In this document: in pieces, positions 17,998 to 27,573 of the stretch
Layout: every line of letters starts with the position of its first letter
Numbering within the stretch: the first letter of the stretch is position 1
Source of the DNA: JAGTVG01 sp964543195
GTDB taxonomy: Bacteria > Bacteroidota > Bacteroidia > Cytophagales > Cyclobacteriaceae
Direction: 5' to 3'
Length of the DNA stretch: 64,000 nucleotides
NCBI GenBank assembly: GCA_964543195.1
Contig: CAZIXF010000029.1
Location: forward strand, 1-64,000
Made by a program: the position numbers and the translations under genes
The notes under the pieces: generated by a model
Database searches by the model: none
Seen by the model: only the letters and a program-made list of their open reading frames with translations
Told to the model about the DNA's origin: nothing

Positions 17998-18822
17998 ATG
18001 GATGATTCGTATTTGTTAAAATTGAAAAAACAAAATTATGGTAAAAGGCCCACTGAGGTTCGTGAAACAGCCAAGTATAAGGAAGAATACATACAGGGTT
18101 TTGTGGAAAAGTGGGATGATCTCATTGACTGGGGAGCCCGGGCAAAGGGCGAAGGTGAGTTTTTTATTGAAGAATTAAAAAAGAGGAAAAAACATAAGAT
18201 CCTGGATGTGGCCACCGGGACAGGATACCATACCGTGATGTTGCTTAACAAAGGGTTTGATGTCTGGAGCGCCGATGGAAGCCCCAATATGCTGGCAAAG
18301 GCCTTTGAAAATGGCAAGAAACACGGCTATATTCTAAAAACCATTCAGGCCGACTGGCGCTGGCTGAATAGAACTATATCCGGCCGGTACGATGCGATAA
18401 TCTGTCTCGGTAATTCATTCACCCATCTGTTTTCTGAAACAGACAGGAGAAAAGCGCTCGCAGAATATTATTCGGCGTTGAAATATAATGGGATATTGAT
18501 TATAGATCATAGAAATTACGATTCTATTCTGGATAATGGTTTTTCCTCTAAACATACCTTTTATTATGTGGGTGAAAATGTAAAAGCTGAACCGGATCAT
18601 GTTGATGAGGGTCTGGCCCGGTTTAAATATGAATTTTCGGATAGATCGGAGTATTATCTGAATATGTTTCCTTTAAGGAAAGATTATTTGGTAAACCTGA
18701 TGCAGGAAGTGGGATTCCAGGATATTGAAACCTATGGTGATTTTCAGGAAACCTATAAATCGGATGAACCGGATTTTTTTATACATATCGCTCATAAAGA
18801 ATATAAAGAGCAACAAAATTAA
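17998..18822 (+). CDS. bsmA: Glycine/sarcosine N-methyltransferase
   Basis: A 274-residue class I methyltransferase that makes sarcosine and dimethylglycine from glycine with S-adenosylmethionine, the first half of de novo betaine synthesis. The sequence follows the known enzymes of halophiles closely: FVEKWDDLIDWGARAKGEGE at 35-54, ILDVATGTGYH (SAM binding) at 68-78, QADWRWLNR near 117 and ICLGNSFTHLF near 135. The next gene, 14 bases downstream, encodes the partner enzyme, so the operon should convert glycine to betaine in the cytosol. The symbol follows cyanobacterial usage. Osmotic induction is likely but no operator is seen. Confidence 0.88.
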   Translation: MDDSYLLKLKKQNYGKRPTEVRETAKYKEEYIQGFVEKWDDLIDWGARAKGEGEFFIEELKKRKKHKILDVATGTGYHTVMLLNKGFDVWSADGSPNMLAKAFENGKKHGYILKTIQADWRWLNRTISGRYDAIICLGNSFTHLFSETDRRKALAEYYSALKYNGILIIDHRNYDSILDNGFSSKHTFYYVGENVKAEPDHVDEGLARFKYEFSDRSEYYLNMFPLRKDYLVNLMQEVGFQDIETYGDFQETYKSDEPDFFIHIAHKEYKEQQN

Positions 18823-18836
18823 TCATACTTAATAAA

Positions 18837-19673
18837 ATGAAGGATCAGAAAGATCTCGTAGAGATTACCGAAGAATATTATAACAGCAAAAGTGCCGATG
18901 AATTTTACTACCGGGTGTGGGGTGGGGAAGATATACATATTGGTATTTACGAAAACCAGAAAATGCCCATTTTGGATGCCAGCAGGAATACTGTGAAAAA
19001 AATGGCTTCCATGGCAGGACGGATCAAAAAAAAGACACGGATTCTTGATATAGGAGCAGGATATGGAGGGGCTGCCCGTTATCTGGCTGATACCTTTGGT
19101 TGCAGGGTAACCTGCCTGAATCTCAGCGAAGTGGAAAACCAGAGAAACCGTGAAAAAAATTCGGATCTGGGACTTGACCGCCTGATAGAGGTAGTACAGG
19201 GAAATTTTGAAAATCTACCCTTCGAAGATGAATCCTTCGATATAGTCTGGGCTGAAGATTCTATTTTACATAGTTCTTCCAAGTCGAGTGTGTTCCAGGA
19301 AGTATCCAGGGTTTTAAAGTCCGGGGGAACATTTATTTTTACCGATCCCATGCAACGTGATGATTGCCCGGAAGGCGTACTGCAGCCCATTCTCGATCGT
19401 ATCCATCTGGAGGAACTTGGATCGGTAGGCAGGTATAAAAAGCTGGCCTGCCGGGTGGGTCTCACGGAGGATAAGATTCTCGAGATGCCGGAACAGCTGG
19501 TTAATCATTATTCATCGGTGCTGGAGAATCTGGAAAAAAATGAGCAGGCTCTCCGGGACCAGGGATGCGACAGGGAATATATCGACAAAATGAAGACCGG
19601 ATTGAATCACTGGGTAGAAGGAGGCAAAAAGGGATATTTAAACTGGGGGATTATAAAGTTCAGTAAAAATTAA
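18837..19673 (+). CDS. bsmB: Sarcosine/dimethylglycine N-methyltransferase
   Basis: A 278-residue class I methyltransferase that finishes betaine synthesis by methylating sarcosine and dimethylglycine. Signatures are FYYRVWGGEDIHIGIYE at 23-39 (a hallmark of this enzyme group), ILDIGAGYGGAARYLA at 69-84 and the FTDPMQRDDCP loop near 164. It is the second gene of a two-gene operon. Together the products give betaine, a compatible solute, which suggests a saline habitat. Length matches known family members of about 280 residues. Confidence 0.88.
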   Translation: MKDQKDLVEITEEYYNSKSADEFYYRVWGGEDIHIGIYENQKMPILDASRNTVKKMASMAGRIKKKTRILDIGAGYGGAARYLADTFGCRVTCLNLSEVENQRNREKNSDLGLDRLIEVVQGNFENLPFEDESFDIVWAEDSILHSSSKSSVFQEVSRVLKSGGTFIFTDPMQRDDCPEGVLQPILDRIHLEELGSVGRYKKLACRVGLTEDKILEMPEQLVNHYSSVLENLEKNEQALRDQGCDREYIDKMKTGLNHWVEGGKKGYLNWGIIKFSKN

Positions 19674-19861
19674 ATAATTTTATTTTATAACAAGATAAAA
19701 AGCTTTTTGCGTTATCCGGACCCCAGATATTTTGATTATGCGGCCTGTTGTCCTCCTTCTTCCGAATCGCTGGCGACTTCCCCGACAGGGAACTCAGGCA
19801 AACCAGGTCTCCGAGGCCACTAAGTAAGTAGAGATACTCCCCGGCAAAAAATCAGTAAAGA

Positions 19862-20266
19862 TTAATCACCTTCAGAGGCTTTGGCTGTTAGTGAAAGATA
19901 CCGCTGCTTCAATCCAAACCAGAGAAGGGATGAAATGGCAAAAATCAGGCAGCCATAGATCGTGGTTATCGTCGAAACCTTCAATCCACCGGCAAGCAGG
20001 GGCAATCCGATGCCGTCCATACCTTCCATCGCCTTAAAGGCATCGAACAGGCCAATAACCTGGCCCAGTATTCCCGTAAATAAGGCAAAGGTGCCAATCT
20101 GCAGGATCTCACCGATACCCCTTTTTTTAACAGAATCAGATTCCGGAATGCGGATAAATAACTGGTAAAATTTGATCCCGGCAAGCACAAGCACCACAAG
20201 GAAGAGAAAAGATAATATGGACATGAACAGCGGTCCGCCCATATAATGGTATTCAATAATTTTCAT
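19862..20266 (-). CDS. MotA/TolQ/ExbB-like proton channel protein
   Basis: A 134-residue membrane protein with three hydrophobic segments (near 14-36, 50-72 and 98-120). The central GTFALFTGILGQVIGLFDAF and the GLKVSTITTIYGCLIFA segment match the MotA/TolQ/ExbB proton channel fold. It is shorter than ExbB or TolQ and no ExbD/TolR partner gene is adjacent, so its energised partner is unknown. It is convergent with the betaine operon and divergent from the kinase gene at 20522. Confidence 0.75.
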   Translation of the reverse strand: MKIIEYHYMGGPLFMSILSFLFLVVLVLAGIKFYQLFIRIPESDSVKKRGIGEILQIGTFALFTGILGQVIGLFDAFKAMEGMDGIGLPLLAGGLKVSTITTIYGCLIFAISSLLWFGLKQRYLSLTAKASEGD

Positions 20267-20521
20267 GATATTTGATTTTGGTACAACATACGGAGACTAA
20301 TATAGGCCGCCACATGGTAAAAAAATTTTTATTTAGACTAACGGCAATAAACTGTAGACAATCGTGATCTTATCGGCAAAATGAACCGGCAGGCCGGGGG
20401 AGAGGCGCTGTGTTTGCCTGAAATTGCATTGCAATTGATTAAATCCGGGCAGTTGTCGATAAATATGACACGTTAGTCTATTCTAATCCTTTTTATTAAT
20501 AAATATAACTAATTTCAGACC

Positions 20522-21547
20522 ATGAAGCAGGGACCGATCTCAGAAAACCGTCTCTTCTGGCATGTCCTTTACTGGATCATATCATTGGCTTTCCTGGTAT
20601 TTTTTCTTGGATACAAGACGATAGGCGTCAGCCTTACGTTATGGTTTATCCTAAGTATGGCCCCGATCGTGATCCTTACCACCTATTTTTTTACCGAATT
20701 CCTGATCCCCAAATACCTGGTAAAACGTAAAATTATAAAGTTCGGTCTCTATTCCTTTTATACGATCATTGGCTCGGTATACCTGGAACTGATCATGCTG
20801 GTGGTGATCTTTATATTCGGGGCGGAGCTGAATATTGAGGCTGCAAATTTTGACGGGCTCTTCCTGGTTTCAGGCACCTATATACCCGTGGTGGTAAGTA
20901 TCGCCATCAAACTTTACCGTACCTGGCAGCGATCGGAAGAAAAAAGCCTTCGGCTGCTCCAGCAGAAAACCGAGGAAGAGCTCAAGTTCCTTAAATCCCA
21001 GATCCATCCCCATTTTCTGTTCAACACGCTGAACAATCTCTATGCGCTGGTAATGGAAAAATCGGATAAGGCAGGTGATGTGGTGTTGCAGCTTTCCGAC
21101 CTTTTATCTTATATTTTATATGACTGTAAAAACGATCGCCTTCCTTTGAAAAAAGAATACGAACAGATTAAAAACTATATTTCGCTGGAAAAACTGAGGT
21201 ATGGCGACCGGGTGAAGGTGGAACTGGATATAGACAAGAATACACTTGATCAATACATCATGCCCCTGACCCTGCTTCCCTTTGTGGAAAACAGTTTCAA
21301 ACATGGCGTAAAACCTACCTCCGCAAGATCGCACATTAACCTTAATATCAGCAAGCACGGAAATGGAATTCAAATCCGGCTTTCCAATTCGATCCCTGTG
21401 AAACGGAATACGCAAATATCGGGAGGCATCGGATTGGACAACCTGAAAACCAGGTTGGATCTGTATTATGGCGAGAGGTATTTCCTCGATAAAAAAGTCG
21501 AGGAAGATTCCTTTACGGTAATTCTTAAAATAGAACTGGATAAATGA
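20522..21547 (+). CDS. LytS-type sensor histidine kinase
   Basis: A 341-residue sensor kinase. About four membrane segments occupy the first 130 residues, then a short coiled coil, then the His_kinase domain with SQIHPHFLFNTLNNLYALV near 158 (phosphoacceptor His). The ATP-binding region contains PFVENSFKHGVKP near 257 and GGIGLDNLKTRL near 305. It lacks any periplasmic sensor domain, so it probably senses the membrane or quinones. Its stop overlaps the response-regulator start by four bases (ATGA), showing tight coupling. Confidence 0.88.
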   Translation: MKQGPISENRLFWHVLYWIISLAFLVFFLGYKTIGVSLTLWFILSMAPIVILTTYFFTEFLIPKYLVKRKIIKFGLYSFYTIIGSVYLELIMLVVIFIFGAELNIEAANFDGLFLVSGTYIPVVVSIAIKLYRTWQRSEEKSLRLLQQKTEEELKFLKSQIHPHFLFNTLNNLYALVMEKSDKAGDVVLQLSDLLSYILYDCKNDRLPLKKEYEQIKNYISLEKLRYGDRVKVELDIDKNTLDQYIMPLTLLPFVENSFKHGVKPTSARSHINLNISKHGNGIQIRLSNSIPVKRNTQISGGIGLDNLKTRLDLYYGERYFLDKKVEEDSFTVILKIELDK

Positions 21548-22202
21548 AAATAAAATGCCTGATCGTAGATGATGAGAAACTGGCCATCAAGGTCTTGAAA
21601 ACCTATATCGACAAGGTGCCTTTTCTCGAGTTGGAGGCCAGTACCACTTCGCCCTTCGAGGCTATGGATATCCTTAAAAAATCAGCCGTTGACCTGGTTT
21701 TTCTGGATATAGAAATGCCAGATCTCACCGGGTTGGAACTGGTCCAGTCCCTGGAACATAAGCCTGCATTTATTTTTGTGACAGCCTACCGGGAATATGC
21801 AGCGGATGCCTTTGACCTGGACAGTGTGGATTACCTGGTGAAACCCGTTTCTTTTCCAAGGTTTCTGAAAGCAGTGAATAAATATCGTTCCCTGTATGAG
21901 TCCCCTGCTCAGGATAAATTTCATGAGATCCGGTTGCGGGCCGACCGTAAAACCTATAAGGTAGCCGTTCAGTCTATCTTGTATATTGAAGGATTAAAGG
22001 ATTATGTGAAGGTTTTTCTTAATTCGGGTGATATGCTGATCGTGAAGGAAACCATGAAACTTATGGAGGAAAAGCTTCAACCATACCGGTTCGTCCGCTG
22101 TCATAAGTCTTTTATCATTTCCATACCTCATGTGAAAGCCTTTTCAGCGGAACAGGTCGAGATCGGGGACAGGCAGCTGCCGGTGGGACGAAATTTCCGG
22201 GA
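21544..22202 (+). CDS. LytTR-family response regulator (3' end in assembly gap)
   Basis: Partner of the upstream kinase. The receiver domain has acidic Asp9-Asp10, phosphoacceptor Asp55 in VFLDIEMPD, and VDYLVKPVSFP near 100. The LytTR DNA-binding domain begins about residue 125 (IRLRADRKTYKVAVQSILYI) and the conserved RCHKSFIIS and LPVGRNFR segments near 186 and 211 are present. The family normally ends some 10-15 residues after that point, so only the very end is hidden by the N-run. Any reading frame continuing through the gap and beyond it is an artefact. Confidence 0.87.
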
Positions 22203-22302
22203 NNNNNNNNNNNNNNNNNNNNNNNNNNNNNNNNNNNNNNNNNNNNNNNNNNNNNNNNNNNNNNNNNNNNNNNNNNNNNNNNNNNNNNNNNNNNNNNNNN
22301 NN
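22203..22302. other. Assembly gap (100 N)
   Basis: A run of exactly 100 N, the usual placeholder for a scaffold gap of unknown size. It hides the end of the response regulator and the 3' part of a small minus-strand gene. Confidence 0.98.
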
Positions 22303-22391
22303 TTTCCCGGCAGTTCGTGCAGCCCGGCAACCAGCACCTGGATCTGTTCTTCATCAAATGTAAACTGGAATTTTCTAATCTCTCTTTTCAT
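22303..22391 (-). CDS. Start of a small protein of unknown function (truncated by gap)
   Basis: The ATG at 22389-22391 opens a frame that reads MKREIRKFQFTFDEEQIQVL and continues nine more residues (LPG at the end) into the gap. The charged, amphipathic sequence looks coding, and AT-rich promoter-like sequence lies upstream. The product cannot be identified. Confidence 0.5.
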
Positions 22392-22798
22392 AATTTCCCG
22401 ATTTATAGATCCTGAAATCTTTTTCCAACGATACATGATAAACGTAAACAGGCCTGGAATCTTGTGACCTGGCTTCAATTCCATTGATTCTTCGCAAATT
22501 TATATTTAATAATGTTTTAATGCAAGAAGTAACCCTTATTGAAATATTTGGAAAAAAGTTGGACTGATTTGCAGGATTAATGATGGCCGGGTAATCGGAG
22601 AAGTACTTAAAGGGAAACGGGTGGTGCCTCATTCAAATATTGACCAGATAATGATTCAAATTCTGACCAGGAAATAATTCTAAAATTCACTGCAGGAAAT
22701 GCGTATCCGGTAATTTTTATTTATGTTTATGAAAGAAATCACGAATTGGCGTCAAACAGAACGTTAAACACATACTCAGAACAAAAACATGAATATGC
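22392..22798. other. Intergenic region
   Basis: It separates divergent genes. A plus-strand open stretch at about 22538-22677, ending in TAA, is coding-like (IVPHSNID-type polar sequence) but lacks a start and any family match; it may be a remnant. Confidence 0.4.
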
Positions 22799-24082
22799 AT
22801 GAAAAGAAGAAAATTTATCAAACATAGTTCCCTTGGTGCAGCGGTCCTGGTATCCGCTTTTCACATACCGGGCTTTTCCCAGGAAAGAAAAATCAAAGTC
22901 GGATTGATCGGTTGCGGCTGGTACGGCGGAGTGATCACTAAAGCCGCATTCAATGTGGGCGGCGTGGAGGTGACCGCCATCTGTGATGTGGACACGGACC
23001 ACCTCAAAAACATGGCCGAAGAACTGGAAAAACTCCAGGGCAGCCGGCCGGCCACGTATGCCGATTACCGGGAACTCCTCGATCACCCCGGCCTCGAATC
23101 TATCTTCCTTGCCACGCCACCCCACTGGCATGCCCTTCAATTCATTGCCGCCTGTGAAAAAGGATATGATATCTATTGCGAAAAACCCCTTGCCTATGAT
23201 GTGAAAGAAGGGTTAGCCATGATCGATGCAGCCGGAAAAGCCGGCAATATCGTACAGGTCGGTTTTCAGAGAAGACAGAGCAAGGCCTTTAAAAAGGCTA
23301 AAGAGTTGATCAATGATGGAACAGCAGGCACCGTGCATCAGATCGCGGCCCAGATCCATTATGTGCCCAATTTGAAGGATACGACCATCCAGCCGCCACC
23401 CGAATCACTCGACTGGGATGCCTGGTGTGGTCCGGCACCCAAACTTCCCTACCGGCCCAATATCGGCCATTTTGCCTGGCGGCTCGAAAAAGAATACGGC
23501 AACGGCCACCTGGTGGACTGGGGCATCCACCATATCGATATCATCCGGCAGATCATGGATTTAGGGATGCCGGTCAGTTTCCAATCCGAAGGAGGCCTCC
23601 GGACGCTGGAAGGCAAGATCACCACACCCGATACCCTTACGGCCCGAATGGAATTTGAAAAATCGCCCCTGATCTGGGAACACAGGATGTGGGGTACCGG
23701 AGAGCTCAACCCACAATATAACAACGGTGTTTTCTTCTACGGTGATAAAGCCACGATATTCGCTGCCGACCGCCGCATTGTGATCATGCCTGCCGGGAAG
23801 GATCAGGAACAGCAGGTTATGGACATTACCCCGGGATCAATGGCGGATCAGCATATGGCCGATTTTCTAAACGCGGTAAGGAAAAAAGACAAAAACCTGC
23901 TCAGCTGCACCGTACAGGATGCCTTTCAGTCGACGGCTACGGTACAACTGGCCATGATCTCCCACTATACAGATTCCCGAATTGAATGGGACATGGACAG
24001 AAAAACCATTCCCGGAAACCGTGAAGCAGCCGGCATGCTGGACAGGAAATACCGGAAAGGATACGAGCGGCCAAAAATTTGA
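22799..24082 (+). CDS. Secreted Gfo/Idh/MocA family oxidoreductase
   Basis: A 427-residue oxidoreductase with a Tat-like leader (MKRRKFIKHSSLGAAVLV) cleaved near GFSQ. The nucleotide fold has VGLIGCGWYGG at 34-44, and the catalytic motif is YCEKPLAY near 129. LVDWGIHHIDI near 240 carries the metal/His-type region of the family. It has its own transcription unit, with no coupled gene. It is one of four members of this family in the window; the substrate is unknown. Confidence 0.87.
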   Translation: MKRRKFIKHSSLGAAVLVSAFHIPGFSQERKIKVGLIGCGWYGGVITKAAFNVGGVEVTAICDVDTDHLKNMAEELEKLQGSRPATYADYRELLDHPGLESIFLATPPHWHALQFIAACEKGYDIYCEKPLAYDVKEGLAMIDAAGKAGNIVQVGFQRRQSKAFKKAKELINDGTAGTVHQIAAQIHYVPNLKDTTIQPPPESLDWDAWCGPAPKLPYRPNIGHFAWRLEKEYGNGHLVDWGIHHIDIIRQIMDLGMPVSFQSEGGLRTLEGKITTPDTLTARMEFEKSPLIWEHRMWGTGELNPQYNNGVFFYGDKATIFAADRRIVIMPAGKDQEQQVMDITPGSMADQHMADFLNAVRKKDKNLLSCTVQDAFQSTATVQLAMISHYTDSRIEWDMDRKTIPGNREAAGMLDRKYRKGYERPKI

Positions 24083-24149
24083 ATGGCAATACAACAGCTT
24101 CCGGTCTGCCGGGGAAAATTGAAAATATACTGAGTGCTTAACTTTTATG

Positions 24150-24260
24150 CCCTGGAGTTGGTGGCAAAAAAAGAGTTCACCACAATGACTTTTTGTGTCT
24201 CAGTGCCTTAGTGGCATATAAAAGTAAATCTTTGTGAACCCTGGTGCCTTAGTGGCAAAA
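24150..24260. repeat. Cluster of dispersed GTGCCTTAGTGGC repeats
   Basis: Three tandem, diverged copies are seen: GGAGTTGGTGGCAAAA (about 24154), CAGTGCCTTAGTGGCATA (24201) and TGGTGCCTTAGTGGCAAA (24242), with intervening TTTGTG segments. Related pieces occur near 17870, 19828 (reverse) and 36078. This is a non-coding interspersed repeat. Confidence 0.65.
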
Positions 24261-24270
24261 AAATAAAACC

Positions 24271-24876
24271 ATGAAACTATTACTTTTCAGCGACATCCAC
24301 ACCAGCAGAAAACATTGTGAACGCCTGGCGGAACTTGCCCGGGAAGCGGATATGGTGATCGGGGCAGGTGATTTCGGTTCCCTGAGGAGGGGGATAAAAA
24401 AGACCATCAACTGGCTTTCGGCCATCGACAAACCGGCCATCCTGGTTCCCGGTAATGCAGAAAGTGAGAAAGAGTTGAAAGAAGCCTGTAAGAACTGGCC
24501 GTCTGCCATTGTACTACATGGAAACGGCACGCAGGTGCACGGAATTCACTTTTACGGAATAGGAGGAGGTATCCCCGTCACTCCTTTTGGTGCCTGGAGC
24601 TATGATTTCAGTGAGCAGCAGGCAGAAGAGCTGCTGAAAGACTGTCCGGAAAAGGCAGTCCTGGTGTCCCACTCACCACCGAAAGGTTTCCTGGACCGCT
24701 CCTCCAGGGGCGATCATCTGGGCAGCGAAACCATCCTGAAGGTGATCAGGGAACGGGCGCCCCGGCTTGTGGTATGCGGGCATATCCATGAATCCGGAGG
24801 AAAAAAGGACAAGATCGATGATGCCGTGGTCATTAATGCCGGCCCTGAGGGTATGTTTTATGAGCTCGATCCCTGA
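24271..24876 (+). CDS. Metallophosphoesterase (calcineurin-like)
   Basis: A 201-residue cytosolic phosphoesterase. Metal-binding motifs are FSDIHTSRKH at 6-15, GAGDFGS near 32, VPGNAE near 60 (in place of the usual GNHD/E, so His is replaced by Ala), VSHSPP near 135 and CGHIHESGG near 168. The fold matches YfcE/MJ0936-like small phosphodiesterases. The GNA variant is also seen in archaeal relatives. The gene stands alone after the repeat cluster; the substrate is unknown. Confidence 0.83.
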   Translation: MKLLLFSDIHTSRKHCERLAELAREADMVIGAGDFGSLRRGIKKTINWLSAIDKPAILVPGNAESEKELKEACKNWPSAIVLHGNGTQVHGIHFYGIGGGIPVTPFGAWSYDFSEQQAEELLKDCPEKAVLVSHSPPKGFLDRSSRGDHLGSETILKVIRERAPRLVVCGHIHESGGKKDKIDDAVVINAGPEGMFYELDP

Positions 24877-24908
24877 AGGGGGGCTTGATACATTCTGCTT
24901 TGGCGGAA

Positions 24909-25008
24909 NNNNNNNNNNNNNNNNNNNNNNNNNNNNNNNNNNNNNNNNNNNNNNNNNNNNNNNNNNNNNNNNNNNNNNNNNNNNNNNNNNNNNNNNNNNN
25001 NNNNNNNN
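24909..25008. other. Assembly gap (100 N)
   Basis: A second 100-N scaffold gap. Both flanks carry GCGGAA next to the Ns, so the two contig ends may overlap and the true gap may be very small or negative. Confidence 0.97.
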
Positions 25009-25330
25009 GCGGAATACTCAAAACTTATCTTTCAATATTTTCTATGGTGTCTTCCACACTACACTGCAGGGAGGTCAAATACTTCCCCGGAACCGGTCTT
25101 CAGATACTAAAGAACCCTCAGGAAAGTAACCCTCTTATTTTCTCTGCTGAGCACCAGAAGCATCCGGTATCATTCAAAATAATTTTGCAAATCGCCCTGC
25201 ATCTTATTTTCCCATCATTTGAATTTTAACCCGGATATTACTAAGTTGTTAATTAAAATAACCAGGCCTCCCCATATTCCCGGTTTGTTAAGGGAAATAA
25301 CATAATATAACCATATAAACACCGATCATC
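25009..25330. other. Intergenic region after gap
   Basis: An open frame runs from the gap to 25229 but looks non-coding in composition and matches nothing. No other structure is seen. Confidence 0.4.
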
Positions 25331-25891
25331 ATGAAACAGGCATTTATCGGACTAATATTCTCTATAATTGGAGGCGTAGCAGGTTTTTACCTTGAAAAGA
25401 AATTAAGCGAAGAAAAAGAAGTAACCATTATAAGGTTCGATGTAAAAGATATTCTGGTTCCCCTGGATACTGCCGAAGCTGAAACTCCCAGGGCAGAATA
25501 CAGGATATACAATTCGGGAACGGTGGACCTGTTTGATTGCATACTGCAGTGGGATGACCGGGAAATCGACCAGTTTAACCTGCCCAGCGGTCAGCAGATT
25601 GAAGGGGCTGAACCGTATTTCAAAAAACTGACCGAACCCCGGGAGTATGAGACCAGGTTAACCTGTAACTGCAATGAAGCTTCGACGCTCGAGAAGAGGA
25701 CGGTCAAGGTTTCGACCATGAGCAAAATTTTCAAGTTCCAGATCGAACGATTTCCGGAAAAGGCCAGAGACCTGATCAAAAACCAAACTCCCATGGAGTT
25801 CAGGCATCAGTTATCCTCCGAGCTTATTCAGAATTCCGGTCTTTCTGTACCCGTTCAGCCGGGAGGGGGTTCGAATATCAATGGCCAGTGA
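25331..25891 (+). CDS. Membrane-anchored protein of unknown function
   Basis: A 186-residue protein. A single N-terminal membrane segment (QAFIGLIFSIIGGVAGFYLE) is followed by a mostly beta domain (EYRIYNSGTVDLFDCILQW near 58) that resembles domains with an extra-membrane Ig-like fold; CNCNEA near 115 holds two close Cys. The C-terminus is low-complexity (PGGGSNINGQ). The patatin-like gene follows 69 bases downstream on the same strand, so the two may be co-transcribed. I do not recognise a family. Confidence 0.65.
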   Translation: MKQAFIGLIFSIIGGVAGFYLEKKLSEEKEVTIIRFDVKDILVPLDTAEAETPRAEYRIYNSGTVDLFDCILQWDDREIDQFNLPSGQQIEGAEPYFKKLTEPREYETRLTCNCNEASTLEKRTVKVSTMSKIFKFQIERFPEKARDLIKNQTPMEFRHQLSSELIQNSGLSVPVQPGGGSNINGQ

Positions 25892-25960
25892 TATTGTATA
25901 TTAACTAAGCGCCGGCGGCCGAAAAATCCCAAAACGAAATGAATATAAATTGATAATGCA

Positions 25961-27193
25961 ATGAAAATAACCGATTTTACCGAAGAACCCGGAGTGTTTC
26001 ACCTGATCGAGGACCTGAAAAAGGAAAAGGTCGATAAAAAAGAATTTTCAGACATAATGGATGATCAGGGCAATCAGTATATCGAGCTGGTACAGGAGGG
26101 AGGAGGGGTGCTGGGCGTGGCGCTGGTAGGCTATACCTATGTATTGGAACAGATGGGGCTTAGGTTTTTCAGCCATGCAGGCACTTCCGCAGGGTCGATC
26201 AATGCATTGTTGCTTGCCTCACTGGGCCACGTTAACGAATCGAAAGGCGACGAATTGATCCAAATCCTGGCCAACAAAAATCTCTATGATTTTGTTGACG
26301 GGGATTCCGATGCGGAGGATTTTGTCCGCGCCATCGTGAACCGGGCGGGCCGCGTCAAGCTGATCTGGAAAGGTATTCAGGTGATCGACAACCTGTACAA
26401 AGACCTGGGATTAAACCCCGGAGATAATTTTTTTAACTGGCTATCCGGCATCCTGAAAGGCCATGGTGCCGGCACCACGGAAAAGTTCCTGACGAACTTC
26501 AGGAAACTGCCTTCGGATCTGAAGATCCGTGAGGGGATCAACAGGAACCTGGAAGGCCTTACACCCCGGTTCGGAGTGATCACCTCCGATGTAACCACCG
26601 AAACCAAGGTAGAGTTTCCCGCCATGGCCTCCCTGTACTGGGATGACCCCGGTAATACCGATCCGGCGTATTATGTAAGGGCCTCGATGTCGATCCCTTA
26701 TTTTTTCAAGCCACTGAAAATCGAAGATATCCCTGCCGGACCGGAGGCCATGTCCAACTGGAACAAGCTCGTCCGATACAAGGGAAAGATACCAGAAGAG
26801 GTGTATTTTATCGATGGGGGAATCATGTCCAACTTCCCCATCGATATATTTCATAAATTCAACACCATACCACGGTTACCTACCTTCGGCGTACGGCTGG
26901 GTATTGACAGAAACAGCCCCAATCAGATATCCAATCCGCTGAGTCTTTTCGGCGCCATTTTCAATTCCATCCGGCATCTGCACGATTATGATTTTATACT
27001 GAAACACCCCGATTATAAACAGTTGATACAGCATATCGATATCGGCGATCATGACTGGCTGAATTTCAACCTGAGCGATGAAAGTAAGATCGACCTGTTC
27101 AAAAGAGGAACGAAGGCGGCAGCCGCCTTCCTGAGAAAGTTCGACTGGAACGCGTACAAAGAAAAACGTGCCGAATTGATAACCCGGGCCTGA
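25961..27193 (+). CDS. Patatin-like phospholipase
   Basis: A 410-residue lipid acyl hydrolase. The oxyanion glycines are EGGGVLGVAL at 46-55, the nucleophile is Ser76 in AGTSAGSINALLLA, and the catalytic Asp is in YFIDGGIMSNFPID near 290. Members of the patatin family hydrolyse acyl esters of phospholipids. No signal peptide is present, so it should act from the cytosol on the inner leaflet. No cyclic-nucleotide synthase gene is adjacent, so there is no reason to call it a defence effector. Confidence 0.85.
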   Translation: MKITDFTEEPGVFHLIEDLKKEKVDKKEFSDIMDDQGNQYIELVQEGGGVLGVALVGYTYVLEQMGLRFFSHAGTSAGSINALLLASLGHVNESKGDELIQILANKNLYDFVDGDSDAEDFVRAIVNRAGRVKLIWKGIQVIDNLYKDLGLNPGDNFFNWLSGILKGHGAGTTEKFLTNFRKLPSDLKIREGINRNLEGLTPRFGVITSDVTTETKVEFPAMASLYWDDPGNTDPAYYVRASMSIPYFFKPLKIEDIPAGPEAMSNWNKLVRYKGKIPEEVYFIDGGIMSNFPIDIFHKFNTIPRLPTFGVRLGIDRNSPNQISNPLSLFGAIFNSIRHLHDYDFILKHPDYKQLIQHIDIGDHDWLNFNLSDESKIDLFKRGTKAAAAFLRKFDWNAYKEKRAELITRA

Positions 27194-27573
27194 GGTTCGG
27201 GGAAGCGTATAAAGAATTATCACTTTTACCCAGTAAGGGAAAAATTATCAAAAAAGTCTTGCTTCCAATAATTTTTGTATCTATTTCGTTTCTGTAATGC
27301 TTTTTTGCCTAGATCCAGCATGAGATTTTTTAAAAAAAATATTCGGCATCAGGCTAACCCGGATTGACAATATCAGTATTGCGGGCAGCAGCATTTTGTC
27401 ACCCGCATTTCATATAATCAGACAACTAAATCAAATTCAATTAACAACCGGAAACAAAATCATTGGTTAACCGGAGAAGTTGCAGCAGAACCGGTGGATA
27501 AGAGATAGGTCGGCTTCTCCCGTCATTTTTATTCACATACGTCATAGATTTTTTCACATTAAACTCAACGACT
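27194..27573. other. Intergenic region
   Basis: No gene is seen. GGAGAAG near 27474 and CTTCTCC near 27513 could form a weak hairpin. Confidence 0.4.

Noticed and set aside
22303..22467. Reading the response regulator through the N-run
   Set aside because: The frame after the gap is arbitrary; the sequence there belongs to a minus-strand gene.
22538..22677. Plus-strand coding-like stretch ending in TAA
   Set aside because: No start codon and no recognisable family; kept only as a note.
25961..27193. Patatin-like lipase as a CBASS effector
   Set aside because: No CD-NTase or related gene is adjacent, and the nearest cyclase domain (37 kb) is class III and separate.
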